This document shows positions 31,969-43,978 of a stretch of DNA of 64,000 nt, one piece after another; position 1 is the stretch's first letter, and every line of letters starts with the position of its first letter. Position numbers and translations under genes: made by a program. The stretch lies in assembly GCF_001723175.1 (NCBI RefSeq), contig NC_064657.1:620001-684000 (forward strand), in the 5' to 3' direction. The notes below the pieces were generated by a model. The model searched no databases. It was not told the DNA's origin and saw only the letters and a list, made by a program, of their open reading frames with translations. This DNA comes from Penicillium oxalicum (lineage: Eukaryota > Ascomycota > Eurotiomycetes > Eurotiales > Aspergillaceae).

Positions 31969-33454
31969 TCATTCAGAGCCCTGTAAGTAGATCAATCCAT
32001 TTGATGGCTGGGGAAAAAGAAACGTTAGATAGTTGATGGTAAGTCAAGCAAGGCCAAGGGGTAATGATCTTACAGGGCTGAATTGTCGCAGTTTTACTCC
32101 CGCTGCCTCGAGAATGGCTGCGCTCTGTGATGTGTCAGACAATTTCCCATCTAGGTTTGCAGTGAGTTTGATTTCCTTAATGAGCAACTTACATCTTTGT
32201 CCATATTGTAACCTTGCGAATACACAACTTCCGAGATTCCAACTTGGGTAATTTTGACTGTGCATGTCAAACAAGGACATCTACGGCCAATTGTCAGTCA
32301 ATATCACACGACACACCAAGCAGACCCGGTCATGGACTCACGTATCACAATAAAGAATCGCGCCTTCTCGAATACGTTCTCGACCCGCTTCTAGAAGCGC
32401 GTTCTCCTCGGCATGAAGACATAAGCAGGTGGAAAGTCCAACACCACCACCATCGCCTCGATTACAACGAGGGCCTACAATGAGGTTAGCAGCCTTCAGC
32501 GGCGAGGTAGGGACGAAGAGACAGAAGAAAGAAGGGGGTTTTTATCGTACATCCACCCTCGTTACAGTTGGGCAAGTGCCGAGGTGTTCCGTTGTAGCCC
32601 GTGCTGATGACTCGACGCTCCCTAACGAGAACACACCCGACACGCCGCTTCATACAATTGCTGCGTTGTGCGGCAAGAGATGCAAGCTGCATGAAGTACT
32701 GGTCCCAATTCGGTCGCAGGCGCTGCTCATCGGCCAAATTGAGGGTCTTGAGAGCCTCGTGAAGCTCCTCGAAAGACGAGGAGGAGTTGAAAAGGCGCAC
32801 TTGAGCCCGGTCGGTGAGGTAGACCCGTCCAATGTCCTTTTCGTACAGATGACGGTCATTCCACAGCACAAATCTCTCCAAATCAGGGGGATCTAGTTGT
32901 CGCTGGCGGCATCTGTTTCACGCGTTGACTGTAAGATTGTCTGCTTAATGGCAAATACACGCTCAAAGCACGTCTCGATGGATTTATTCATTCAATTTTT
33001 GGCAACGTACCGTTCTGAGAAGCGCTTCCAGCGAAGACTGACGGGGGCGTCAACGCTCACCAGGAGGAAGAATGGACGAAGCAAGAAGCGGTCGAGGGTC
33101 CTGCCGTCGGCGATATCAGTGGTCACCCACTTTTCTTGCCATCGCTTGGTCACAAAATTTAAAAGAGCCTCCGCGGTCTCGAAAATGAATTCTGATGGAG
33201 TTTTCAGAGCATGAAGACCATGGTCTCCCCTAGTGCCCGAGGCTTGGAGAAGGAGCTGGTGGTCGCTGGGCTTATCGGTAATTGCTGTATCGGCCTGGGA
33301 AGCAACTTCAAGGAGTTGAAACCCTTCCTGTTGAATCAAGTACTCAGCAATAGCATGTTTGCCCGCGCAAATGCCTAAGTTAAGTGTCAATTTCGGCTTA
33401 GTCCACGCGAGAAAGGAAACAGTTGTGCTGACCTCCACACAACCCGATAAGCAT
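31969..33454 (-). CDS. DCD1: Deoxycytidylate (dCMP) deaminase
   Basis: Converts dCMP to dUMP for dTTP synthesis. Seven exons: 33454-33433, 33374-33011, 32912-32551, 32474-32342, 32280-32193, 32124-32074 and 32007-31969, total 352 residues. The first exon is only 22 nt and uses donor GTCAGC. The N-terminal half is a kinase-like P-loop-type segment (MLIGLCGGICAGKHAIAEYL) found in fungal dCMP deaminases. The C-terminal half is the zinc deaminase: VGCVLV...ISTGYNGTPRHLPNCNEGGC, then CLCLHAEENALLEAG (His ligand and catalytic Glu) and DTCPCLTCTVKI (Cys ligands). It ends PPSNGLIYLQGSE. Each join keeps frame and restores conserved blocks. It is divergent to ATG7 across 436 bp. Confidence 0.94.
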
Positions 33455-33890
33455 TGTGACGGGTCGGAAAAGGGAGTACACGACCACAAGATCACTACTG
33501 GTTCGCGCAAGGCCGAGTCAGATGTCACTGAAGCCCAAATTTTCGAGGGGATTGGGCGAGGTCAAGCAAATATGACCGAAGCGGCTGAATTGCAAGAACA
33601 CTTCCGTTGTCACGAGGAACGGTCACGGGTTCTGATGTGACTTTGTTATCTGATTTGCATATTTTCATAATTTTTTTTTCTCCTCCTTGCCCATCGTGCC
33701 TTTCTGGGACGCGCGACGATTAGTACATCAACCCCACTTTTCCCCTCTTCTACTCCTCCACTCCGCTTGGTCTCAAATAGTATACTCCGCACCAGCTTCA
33801 TCAAAGAAAACATCCAGTCGAAAAGAGACCTGCTAAACTCGGATTTAAAGGACTCGGCTCGTGGATTCGAGGCTGCGCGTACCCCTCAAG
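33455..33890. promoter_or_regulatory. Divergent promoter DCD1 / ATG7
   Basis: 436 bp between the two start codons; a T9 tract near 33672 and CT-rich sequence on the ATG7 side. No specific site identified. Confidence 0.35.
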
Positions 33891-36429
33891 ATGCAGTACG
33901 CTCCGTATGCGTCTGACATCGAGCTGCCGTTCTACACGGCCCTCGCCTCACACAAGATCAACCATGATAAGCTAGATGATTCCGCTCGTTCGGTGCTGGG
34001 ACTATACGAGATCCGCTCCACCGATGCAGACAATGCAAGTTGTCGAATCCAGATTCACAGCAATGCTCTAATCAACACTGAGTATGTTGCTCGCACTCAG
34101 CGCGCCAACCGCTGCTATGGCCCTGAAAGCTAATGAGACCCATGTTTCGCCAGAGCTCCGGCGGGTTACTACCGTGCTGAGGGCATGATCAGAAACGTAA
34201 ATACTATCGAAGATTATCGGAATATGGATAAATCGCAAATGCTCAATCAAGCTGGGAAGACGGTACGATTTTGCCCCGCCGACCCATCACCCAAATAGTC
34301 TCGTGGATGTCTTGAGAGAAAGCAGCTAATTCATCTTGTCACCATCAAACTAGATTTGGGACGCGATTCAAGACGGTACAATCTTCTCCTGTCCATCTCT
34401 ACTATCCTCCTTCGTCATTCTTTCGTTCGCCGACCTGAAAAAGTACAAATTCTACTACTGGTTCGCTTTCCCTGCCATCCACTCCGATCCGTCGTGGGTC
34501 CCCGCTGCTTCACAGCCTGGAGAAGCTGGCAACGCGGATAAGCTGCTCGGTGAGCATCTGTCTCCTCAGCATAGCACCAGTCTTGTGGATGCTGTGCAGA
34601 CCTGGAGCTATGGGGTGGATAGTCGCCAACGCGGCTTTTTCCTTGCTCGCAAGGTTCGTTCCCAGAAGGACGCCTCTGTCGACGGTGAATGGCGTATCGC
34701 AGCGCTATCCGAATATGAGAATGGATTCTTCAAAGAGACAGCCTTGGAGGACCAATATGTGTGTTTTGCAGATCCCTCGAACTATGAGAGTGCACCAGGA
34801 TGGATGCTCCGCAATTTGTTGGTGCTTGTGAAGCAGCGCTGGGGGCTTGATCGTGTCCAGATTCTCCGGTACCGTGACGTTCAATCAAGGCGCGATCAGG
34901 GGCGCAGCATGGTCATTCGTCTTGAAACGAAGCCTGCAGATAAAGAGGTCAGCTCGCGCGCTTCATCCGAGCAGAAACCTGTTCAGATGCCCAAGATCAC
35001 GGGGTGGGAACGGAATCCAGCTGGCAAGTTGGCTGGCAGGATTGTGAATCTAAACGAATACATGGATCCCGCGAGGTACGTCACGATTTTCGCAACGAGC
35101 CATGCCGGTTCTTTTCCGCTGACATTTATGTCCTCAAAACACATAGGCTGGCAGATCAATCAGTCGATCTTAATCTTAAGCTCATGAAATGGCGTATCAG
35201 CCCGACGCTAAATCTTGACCAAATTAAACAAACCAAATGTCTGCTACTCGGAGCTGGCACTCTCGGTAGTTATGTTGCACGGAATCTGCTGGTACGTCTT
35301 GCTTTTGCTCATCATCTATTGAGATGCTTCAAATGTGCACTCAAACTAATGCGTCGGGCTGGGGGATTATTAGGGATGGGGTGTGAGAAAGATAACTTTT
35401 GTGGATAAGGGCACTGTCTCATTTTCCAACCCAGTTCGCCAACCACTCTTCACGTTCAATGACTGTTTGAATGGGGGTGCGCCCAAAGCACTCCGGGCAT
35501 CGCAAGCCTTGACGGAAATCTACCCGGGAGTGGACACGTCCGGCCATCAGCTTTCGATTCCCATGGCAGGTCACCCGATCATAGATGAGGATGCGACACG
35601 GACCGAGTTTGAAGCTCTCCAGAAACTCATCGATGAACACGATGCAATCTTTCTACTAATGGATACCCGAGAATCACGATGGCTACCTACAGTGATGGGC
35701 AAAGCAGCTGGGAAGATCGTAATGAACGCGGCCTTGGGCTTTGATTCATTCGTGGTAATGCGTCATGGGGTCTCCGAGTCTGTGGGGACCGAGGGGGGGT
35801 TGGGATGCTACTTTTGCAATGATGTTGTGGCACCTGCCAACGTGAGTTGTGAAATTTTTCTTCAATCATCGTATTGCATTCATATTAGAGCTGACAATGC
35901 AATTCAAGTCTATCAAAGATCAAACTCTTGACCAGCAATGCACAGTCACCCGTCCGGGTATTGCGGCGATAGCGTCCGCGCTTTTGGTGGAGTTACTCGT
36001 CTCGATTGTTCAACATCCCCTGGGCGCTGCAGCGCCGGCCCCAATGACAAAGAGTGATGATCAGGGTGACCATCCTCTGGGTCTTGTGCCGCATCAAATT
36101 CGAGGGTTCCTTGCCAATTTCGAGAACATTACCGTTACTGGTAGAAGCTACTCATGTTGTAGCGCTTGTTCAGACAGAGTGATCGACGCCTATCGTGAGC
36201 ATGGCTGGGACATGGTCAAGAGAGCTCTCAACGAGCGCGGCTATGTGGAAGAATTGAGTGGGCTCAGGGAGGTAAGTAAACCCAGCTGCAGGAGATCTCA
36301 ATGCCCAGCAATTCAGCAGAGATGGTATTCTGACCCTTTGACCATCAGGTCCAAGAAAAAGCCGAGGCGGCCTTGGCCAATGTAGAATGGGACGAGGGGT
36401 CGGATGACGGCGAGGCCGAGATTATTTAA
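33891..36429 (+). CDS. ATG7: Autophagy E1-like activating enzyme Atg7
   Basis: Activates Atg8 and Atg12 for conjugation during autophagy. Seven exons: 33891-34081, 34154-34262, 34354-35075, 35147-35291, 35374-35841, 35909-36271 and 36349-36429, giving 692 residues. The N-terminal domain ([40 protein letters not shown]) recruits E2 enzymes. The adenylation domain has the nucleotide loop [20 protein letters not shown] and [20 protein letters not shown]. The catalytic cysteine is in [10 protein letters not shown] (Cys about 556), and [18 protein letters not shown] sequence precedes it. Cysteine pairs CYFC and CCSAC match the structural zinc site. An acidic C-terminal tail ([16 protein letters not shown]) ends the protein. 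It stops 67 bp from the convergent MRM2 gene. Confidence 0.96.
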
Positions 36430-36496
36430 CGGACCGTATTCCAGTTGTACGTTTCTCGTACTTGGCGTTGGAGGTACAGGCGACGTTGAGGGTGGA

Positions 36497-37696
36497 TCAT
36501 GATTTGCGCTCGAGGCCAACGAAAAATGCCTCTTTAGATTCCTTTTGTTGTCATATTTTGGTTAGCTGGGATGCGATGGAGAGAAATCATAGTAGACAAT
36601 TAGCTCACGCTGCGTGATGACTCTGGCTTGAGTCGGTGCACCTTCGAGAACATCTCTTTGAGCTGCCTCTCCAACTCCTTGTCCTCGGCTCCCTGGTAGA
36701 ACTTGCAGACAAAATGCCCGCCTGCTTTGAGAACCTTTGAGCTGAACTGCAACGCAGCGTTACAGAGGTCCTAGCGTTTAATATAACGACTCGATCAGTC
36801 TCCGCCAAGAAAAGACGACGGGGTACCTCGGGCACAACTCACCATACTCCCCGCGTGGTCTCGAAAATTGTTTCCGCTGGTGTTCATCATCCTGTGATAG
36901 GGATTACTTAGACTTCGTTTCCAAAAACCAGATGTCTGATACCAGGGAGCAGACATATCGCTGAGCACCACATCCACCGTCCTCCACTGTCTCGTCTCAG
37001 AAGGTTCCGTCCCATCCACAGCCTCCTCGTTCGCTTCCAATGGGCTGTTGGAAGTGCCATGGTCATCATGTCCGGGTTGGCGTGCTCGGCCTCGATTCGG
37101 ATTGCGCAAAAACTCCTCGATATATTCTTGAATCTCGGGCGACAGAAAGTTTCCTTGGATTGTAGATACGCCTTTTGGCGGTTGCGCGGGGATAATGTCA
37201 ACCCCGAGCACTCGTCCGCTCGGTTGCGTTCGGTTCACGGCTACCTAACAACCAGGTCAAACTGGGACTTTGCGATCTATTGAGATGCCAGATTGTTTCA
37301 AGAACTTACCTGCGACCATGATCCTGGCGCATAACCCTGGGAATCCAATTTAGTTGGCCGGCCACGATTTATTTGTCTTCTGTCGGGACAATGGGCAATA
37401 TCCTACCAGATCCACGACGGTTTGACCGCGCCGGAAGATTCGGAATTTCTCATCGATCTGTTTGCGCGTGAGCTTGCCATTCCCGTGCATCGATGGAGCT
37501 GCATTGCCTCGGTCCGTACCTGAATTAACTTAAATGCAGCTCGACTTTTGAGCCCTTGGACTGCCGCCTCCCTTGTGAATTGATCACGTTGCTGGCGAGC
37601 TTGCCAGCGTTTCGATGACGCTTGTCGAATCTGTCCGACTATCCCTGAGCATCTGAGGGCCTGAGGCCTAAGAAACGAAAATGTAAACATGCCCAT
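36497..37696 (-). CDS. MRM2: Mitochondrial rRNA 2'-O-methyltransferase (FtsJ/RrmJ family)
   Basis: Predicted to methylate a ribose in the mitochondrial large-subunit rRNA. Six exons: 37696-37520, 37457-37407, 37336-37310 (27 nt only), 37244-36843, 36770-36609 and 36541-36497; 287 residues. The N-terminus (MFTFSFLRPQALRCSG...RQASSKRW) is a mitochondrial presequence. FtsJ motifs: SRAAFKLIQ-IDEKFRIF; SAM-binding VDLGYAPGSWSQVAV; the Asp of VVLSDMSAPW; the Lys of GGHFVCKFYQG; and the final Glu in SRSESKEAFFVG. The last exon matters: reading through the GTGAGC donor ends two residues later and loses the Glu of the K-D-K-E tetrad. An acidic insertion (DDHGTSNSPLEANEEAVDGTE) is typical of fungal Mrm2. 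Confidence 0.9.
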
Positions 37697-38252
37697 GGCG
37701 CTGTTTAATGAATAATATTCTCATGGAATCGGTCCTCGGATGAAGCCGAACGGAACTATTCTGCCGGCACAAATGAGAGCGCATGACTTGAACGGAAAGG
37801 CGGTAAATCTATTCACCCGAATTGGGTAATTAGCTATTTATGACGCTCTTATCACCAAAGTGTCTCGCGATTCTAAGTGAGAGTAAGGACGCTTAAACCC
37901 CTCTGCGATATCGGCTCGATCCTACTTTGCATTCTGTTGAAAGACATAGTAACAATAACGAACACTTGTGGTAATTGTATAGATCGACGGCTTCAATGAT
38001 ACTCCGGAACAGAATCCCGAGAATATACACTTCCCGCAGTCCTGGGTTGCAACATACCAGATGGACTTGGTTCAGTAATGGACGTCAAGACATTTACGGG
38101 CTATCGGGCGTCGTCCACTTCTGGTTGTAGCTTCGACTGTCAAGTAAAGGCGTAAAATTTATGGGATACTAAGAGATTTATTGCAGCAGTAGGTGACGAT
38201 AAAACACAACTAGGTATCTTCTTGTCATCGAACTGGTCTAAGTTAAAGCCAT
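37697..38252. other. Intergenic, no gene seen
   Basis: MRM2 promoter and 3' region of the coiled-coil gene; AT-rich, nothing recognisable. Confidence 0.4.
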
Positions 38253-39918
38253 TTATCGATGACGGTCTCTTTTCAGAGGAGAAAAGGCTCTCGAGGCACC
38301 AAACCCTCCACCGCGAGACAATCCGCCTGTAAGAGGCGCTGCAAGGATGGATTGCCGGCCACCGCCTAAAAGAGGCTTCCTCGGTTTACTCAGACCCAGC
38401 ATGTCTTCGTCCTCTTCCTCATCCTCGAAGAGACTGCGGTCTCGCTGCGCAAGCTTTCTCCTTTTGGCTTTTGCCTGGCGCTGCTCGACGGAGCCCTCAT
38501 TCAGTGAGTCTTCTAAATTTTCAGCTAAGCTCTTGCTTGCGGGACCAACAGGCTCTGGATTCGGATCTCGGTCAACTTTTGATCCAGCAGTCTTCCCCAC
38601 ACGGCCTTTGGCCTTCGCTACCGTGGCCTTCGCCTTCGAAGCCGGCTGGATTGCCTCAGGCTGTGCATCTGCTATAGATTCCATGTCCTTTGATTTACGC
38701 GCCACGGTTGGCTTGCGCTTGGGCTCCGCGGCCTCGTTGAGTGCTTGTTGAACTTCCTCTTCGTCAATATCCGAGCTGAGAGGGGCGTCACTCGGCGCGG
38801 GCCCAGTGCGGTTGAGGAACGGAGTGATGGAGAAGGATGATTTGTCGCCCGGTAGTGCTGATGGTTTCTTTGACTTCTCCTTCACCCGCACAGCTCCTGG
38901 TGTGGCGATGACCATACCGGCATCGGGGGTTTCTGCACTCGGTCCTGGGCGCTGAAGAGGAACTTTCTGTGGCCCTGGTTCAGCAAGTTCGGGCCCACTG
39001 GTGCGGACGATGCTGCGTCGCTGCTGCAAGTCATTTCGAGCCTCTTGGAGCTTGTCTTTAGCCGATCGAAGTTGCTTTTTGAGCGTCTCGATTTTGTTCT
39101 CCAGTACCGAGCGCTCTTTTTCCCAGCCCGTATTCTGCTGTTGGTCTTCTCGTTCGCGCTGTTGATGTGCTCGTTGTTCCCGAGAGAGCTCATTCTGAAG
39201 CTGATCCACCATAGACAGTAACTTGGTCATCTGGGATGCCTGTTCGGCGCTCTTTGCCCGTGTGCGTTCATGCGAGTGCTGTTCATTCTCAAGTTGGAGC
39301 TCTAGTGCATTGAGCTGTCGCTCCATCGCCTGTTTCTCGGCCACCACCGCTTGATGTGCGGTGGCCTGAGCCTCCTGTCGCTCGAGCCTGGATTTGACGC
39401 TGGCCAACTCTCTCGAGAGTTGCACTTTTTCGGCGAGTAGCCCGTGATTGCTGGTCGAGCTGGCATTCGATGCCGAAAGTTCTTCCTAGTCTGAATCAGG
39501 ACCAGCGCTTATTGGGATTCACAGAAGGAGTACCCACCCTCAATTTTTGATTTTCGCTTTTTCCAATGTTGACTTCTTGGCTCAAGCTATCCATTACGAT
39601 GATTGCATCTTCCAAGTGCTGGCGCGTCTCTGACTCGGCCCAGGTCAGTACCTGGATCTGGTCATGCGCCTGGTCCAGCGCCGCCTGGAGAGCATCGCGA
39701 TCAATTTGAAGCAGCAGGTATTCCATCCGCCTGACGCGGTCACGTTCGGCATCTAGAAGACGTGCCGAGTCCGCAAGCGTCTTTTCATATTCTTTCTCGA
39801 GGCGTATCGTCTTGATAGTCATTTCATTCTAGCTTAAATCAGCGACCGTCACCAAGCATAAATCACTGCCGCAGTATAAACGTACATCGGCCGAAGACGA
39901 TTCACCAAGACCCTCCAT
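38253..39918 (-). CDS. Coiled-coil protein of unknown function (518 residues)
   Basis: I do not recognise the family. Exons 39918-39886 (11 codons), 39828-39538 and 39485-38253. Residues about 12-290 are almost wholly heptad-like (long runs rich in E, Q, L, K, R), predicting a long coiled coil. The remainder is disordered and basic, with a conserved-looking motif SSFSITPFLNRTG near the middle, Ser/Pro sites, a bipartite nuclear-localisation-like KAKRRKLAQRDR, an acidic DEEEDEDM patch and a Gly/Arg-rich end with SPLKRDRHR. This make-up fits a nuclear or spindle/chromosome-associated scaffold, but that is inference. The 290-bp divergent promoter shared with OST3 contains one ACGCGT (40063-40068), 145 bp before the ATG. 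The tiny first exon is supported by GTACGT and TAG splice signals. Confidence 0.75.
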
Positions 39919-40062
39919 TTTTCTAGGATTGTTTTCCCCTCCCTTTTCTCCCTTTCAAGGAAATCTCTCTGAGCTCAATAACCCGAGGTCTTATCTCTCT
40001 CTCTCGAATAGTGGAATGTTGAGACCATCGGCAGTCCGGCGCTCGCTTTCCACCCGCGGCCG

Positions 40063-40068
40063 ACGCGT
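40063..40068. promoter_or_regulatory. ACGCGT motif between the coiled-coil gene and OST3
   Basis: A single MluI-box sequence at 40063-40068 within the 290-bp divergent promoter. Function unproven; chance occurrence is possible. Confidence 0.3.
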
Positions 40069-40208
40069 CGCCCGTCCGGGGGCAAGGTCTTACGTAATCC
40101 GGCGGGATCATGGGGACACCTTTCAAGTCCGCCGAGCGGAACGGCGATGAGCTACGTCGACTCTCTCCGAGCTCTTCAACTTCAGATTCCGTCCATTGTC
40201 ATGCCAAA

Positions 40209-41434
40209 ATGAGGTTCTGGTCCACGCTGATTCTTTCATTATCCGCCGTCTCCGGCGTGATTGCCGCAAAACCTGTCACGGACACATTCCAGAAATACCA
40301 ATCGCTCTCTCGTTCAGGGCCTGTTTCGCTGAACGATGCCGGCTTTGAGGAGCTCACCAAAGCCCCCCGCGATTACTATGCGGCGGTCATCTTGACGGCC
40401 ATGGATGTGCGCTTTGGCTGTGAAATGTGTCGTCAATTTGACCCTGAATGGAGCCTTATCGGAAAGAGCTGGAACAAAGGCGAAAAGCCCGAGGATTTAA
40501 AGGTCATCTTTGGAACCCTCGACTTTGACGAGGGCAAGGCAGTCTTCCAGAAGGTAAGCGGCTCAATTGCGGGACCGTGTCTGTAAGAAAGAGAGACAGA
40601 GAGAGAACCGCAATGGCTAATTGAGTTGAATGTGTTCCCGCGATAGCTCATGCTCCAAACTGCTCCCGTCATGCTTCTTTTCCCTCCCACCACTGGGCCT
40701 TACGCCAAGGTGAACGCGGAACCCGTGCGATATGACTTCACTGGGTGAGTTTTGGCTCGTTCATTTGTTAGCAGTTCTTCATTTGCTCACAAATTGTTCG
40801 CCGTTGCAGTCCCATGAGCGCCGACCAGATTTACACTTGGCTCAAGCGTCACCTGCCTGAAGGACCCATGCCTCCATTGATCCGACCCGTGAACTATATG
40901 CGCATCGTCTCGGCAGTGACGATCTTGATGGGCGCTGTCACACTCTTCACAGTACTCTCACCTTGGATCCTGCCGATCATTCAGAATCGCAATCTTTGGG
41001 CTGCCATCAGCTTGATCGCAATCTTGTTGTTCACTAGTGGCCAAATGTTCAACCATATTCGCAAGGTCCCATATGTCACGGGAGATGGAAAGGGTGGGGT
41101 GAGCTACTTTGCTGGTGGATTCCAAAATCAATTCGGTCTGGAGACTCAAATTGTGGCTGCGATCTGTAAGTCAAGAATACCCCCGGACATTTCGTCTTTG
41201 GCGATGGTCACCGCGTTGCGTATCATCCGGGCTCTAACACCTTCTTCTATAGATGCTGTTCTTTCCTTCGCCACTATTGCCCTGGCTCTGAAGGTGCCGC
41301 GCATGGAAGATGTCAACGGCCAACAACTGGCTGTCATGATCTGGGCGGCTGTCCTCTTTGCAACCTACAGCTTCCTGATCAGTGTCTTCAAGATCAAGAA
41401 CGGTGGCTACCCGTTCTGGCTTCCGCCCTTTTAA
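40209..41434 (+). CDS. OST3: Oligosaccharyltransferase subunit Ost3/Ost6
   Basis: Thiol-oxidoreductase subunit of the ER N-glycosylation complex. Four exons: 40209-40553, 40647-40744, 40810-41165 and 41253-41434; 326 residues. Signal peptide MRFWSTLILSLSAVSGVIAA; lumenal thioredoxin-like domain with the CxxC redox site FGCEMCRQF; then four hydrophobic segments (IVSAVTILMGAVTLFTVL; AAISLIAILLFTSGQMF; YAVLSFATIALAL; LAVMIWAAVLFATYSFL) and a short cytosolic tail. The start is chosen because it begins the signal peptide; an in-frame ATG at 40110 would bury it. ATG at 40201 opens a three-codon uORF (M-P-K) whose TGA overlaps the OST3 ATG. Confidence 0.95.
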
Positions 41435-42074
41435 AAGAATCCCCTGATTGGGGATGGAGAGTTGCCCCAGTTTCACTGTAGTCGGGTGACTTGGGCTCAA
41501 GCTATGATGACTGCTACCTTTGCGTCAATCAGCACAGTGGTACAGAGGCATTCGATCTCTTGGAATCGGCTATGGATAGAATAGAAGCTTGTCCTGGTGC
41601 TACACTTGCATGCGTTGAGAATTGTATCTTGTCGCCGGCGACAGAAAATGTATCACATACTGCATATCTTAGATCAACAAGCACAATTGAAAAGGCTCGT
41701 TCTTTGAACTTGTCGAGTCCTCGAATTCGGTAGTCAGGAGCCCGGATTTCCGTCGTCTCCGGAACAAAAGCGAAATCTATATCGTGTCTTCATCTCGACT
41801 TTGTCCATGTCAAGCGTGACTGGTCGAGTCATACGAATTAGCCTCAAACTGCATATCCACGTGAATAAAGACCACCGGATCTGACCGCCCGCCGATAGCC
41901 ACATGTTCCCTCCTTTTTCAATTCAACATTTCTCACAATATTTCAAAATTCGTGTCAAAAAAAAAGGGGGGTGTAAAGCAAGCGGAAGCACTGTACGGCA
42001 AGATAAATTTCAAAGACGTCTGCCTCTGTCCAGCGACTCGAGCAAGCCGGGTCTGGCTGCGTTGACGTGCACAG
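41435..42074. other. Intergenic OST3 to RFT1
   Basis: OST3 3' region, then the RFT1 promoter with an A9 run near 41957; nothing else recognised. Confidence 0.4.
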
Positions 42075-43937
42075 ATGTCTCAACCATCCCAAGCCCATCA
42101 AACGGGCAACATGCTGGCGTCGTCAGCCACGGGGACAACCTTTTTAATTTTGATTCAATTGTCGTCGAGGGTGTTCACTTTTGCCTCGAATCAGTTGGTT
42201 CTGCGCGCCATGTCACCGATCATTCTTGGAATTGCAGCTCAATTGGAGCTGTTCCAGGTGACCATCTTGTATTTCTCCCGAGAAAGCATCCGGATGGCAA
42301 TCCAACGACAGCCCCTTCAGCCAGTGTCAACGTTTAGTTCAGCATCGAGTTCGGAAGCCGATAAGAAGGAAGACCCCGAGACCGCGAAGAATTACTTGGA
42401 GATCGCATCGCAATCAGTGGTCAATCTGTCTTATTTGAGTCTGTGTCTCGGACTTCCGTTGACGATCCTGGTCACCTCACTCTACCAGTACTTTGCGCCT
42501 GTCCAGGCTGCGATGACTCCGTTTTTCTATTCTAGTGTGGTTCTCACTGGTCTGGCTTCGCTGTTAGAGCTGTCCATTGAGCCATTCTTCGCGGTTATTC
42601 AGCAGCGAATGTGGTATGAAAAGAGAGCCGCAGTGGAAATGCCAGCGGCGTTTCTGCGCAGTCTGGTGACATGTTTGAGTTTTGGTTTTGCCTCTCGCCG
42701 AAATCAAGCTGTAGGTGCTTTGCCATTTGCTTTGGGTCATTTGAGCTATTCGCTTGCCCTGGTCTGCGGTTACTGCTGGACTATGCTGGGAGGTGCTGGG
42801 GACAGGAACTTCACATATTTGCTGGCCAGAATCAAATCCAGGTAAGACCTCTGTTGATTTTCTGTTTTGAAGTGCCCCCATTTCCGTGGAGAATCAGACT
42901 AAAAATTGGTCCCCAGTAGTTCGTCTGACTATTTCGCTGGACGTTTCCCCCGACCTCTCATGTCCATCGCTGCAAGTGTCTTCCTTCAATCCGTCGTCAA
43001 GCATCTCCTCACGCAAGGCGATGCCATGATGCTTGCTGCGCTGTCGACCTTGGAAGATCAGGGAATCTATTCTCTGGCGGCAAATTACGGAGGTCTCATT
43101 GCCAGAATCATCTTCCAACCTCTAGAAGAAAGCAGCCGCAACCTCTTCTCTAGCCTTCTTAGCCCCGATGGGAAAGGCAAACGGAACCCGGCCCAGGTTC
43201 ACGCCGCAAAGAAGCACCTGATCGGCCTGCTTCGCGCCTATCAATTACTTTCCATCGTCATTTTCCCGCTGGGTCCCCTGATGATCCCGTATGTACTCCG
43301 CATATTGGGCGGGTCTCAGTGGGCGTCGACAAAAGTGGGCGATCTGCTTTCGCTCTACTGCTATTATATTCCCTTTCTGGCTTTCAATGGCATTACGGAG
43401 GCGTTTGTGTCGTCTGCGGCGGATTCGAGCCAGATTCGTAACCAGACCGTTTGGATGGGAGCATTCTCCACCTGCTATGCTTTGGCGGCGTACCTGTTTC
43501 TGGAGGTGGGTTCCATGGGGGCCTACGGGCTGGTTCTGGCGAATATTGTCAATATGGCGGTTCGCACTGTGTGGAGCTACAACTTCATCCGGAGGTACTT
43601 TGCCCGACAAGGAGATGGAATCAGTGCAACGGAACTCTCTATGCGGCCTTTGACCTGTGCCGTGGGAGTTGTGGCCACTGCGTTCGTGGTCCGGCAAGGG
43701 TTCGAGGATTCAGATGGGGGTATCATCCAGGCAATTCTATTCAGTGGTGTCTATGGACTTTTGGTGTAAGTTCCAACTCCAGTCGCCTGGTCCTCAATGG
43801 GACAACATGGTTTCGCCGAAACAAAAAAATTCTAACAGATCGACAGGCTCTTTTTGGAGAGGAAATACGTAATGGAACAGGTCGCTGAACTGCGACAGGT
43901 TCTCTCCTCACGCTCAAAACGGAGCAAATCAGATTAG
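42075..43937 (+). CDS. RFT1: Rft1, ER membrane protein of lipid-linked oligosaccharide pathway
   Basis: Needed for Man5GlcNAc2-dolichol to be used in the ER lumen (proposed flippase or assistant), upstream of the OST complex. Exons 42075-42841, 42917-43765 and 43847-43937 give 568 residues. It belongs to the MOP/MATE-like fold with about 12-14 membrane segments: TTFLILIQLSSRVFTFASNQ and the conserved LRAMSPIILGIAAQLELFQVTILYFSRESIR open it; FLQSVVKHLLTQGDAMMLA and QGIYSLAANYGGLIARIIFQPLEESSRNLF are family signatures in the second half; NGITEAFVSSAAD follows. The C-terminus is basic and cytosolic (SSRSKRSKSD). Its stop is 41 bp from the stop of the convergent DBP3, so 3' ends must overlap. Confidence 0.96.
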
Positions 43938-43978
43938 GCGGTGGAGTGCATTTCGGGTGTGGAATGTCCATCTTTTCT

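Noticed and set aside
36609..36835. Alternate frame over the 3' part of MRM2
   Set aside because: It lacks the KFYQG and Glu motifs; the spliced frame carries them.
40110..40208. In-frame N-terminal extension of OST3 from ATG 40110
   Set aside because: It would place 33 hydrophilic residues before the signal peptide; the canonical start is 40209.
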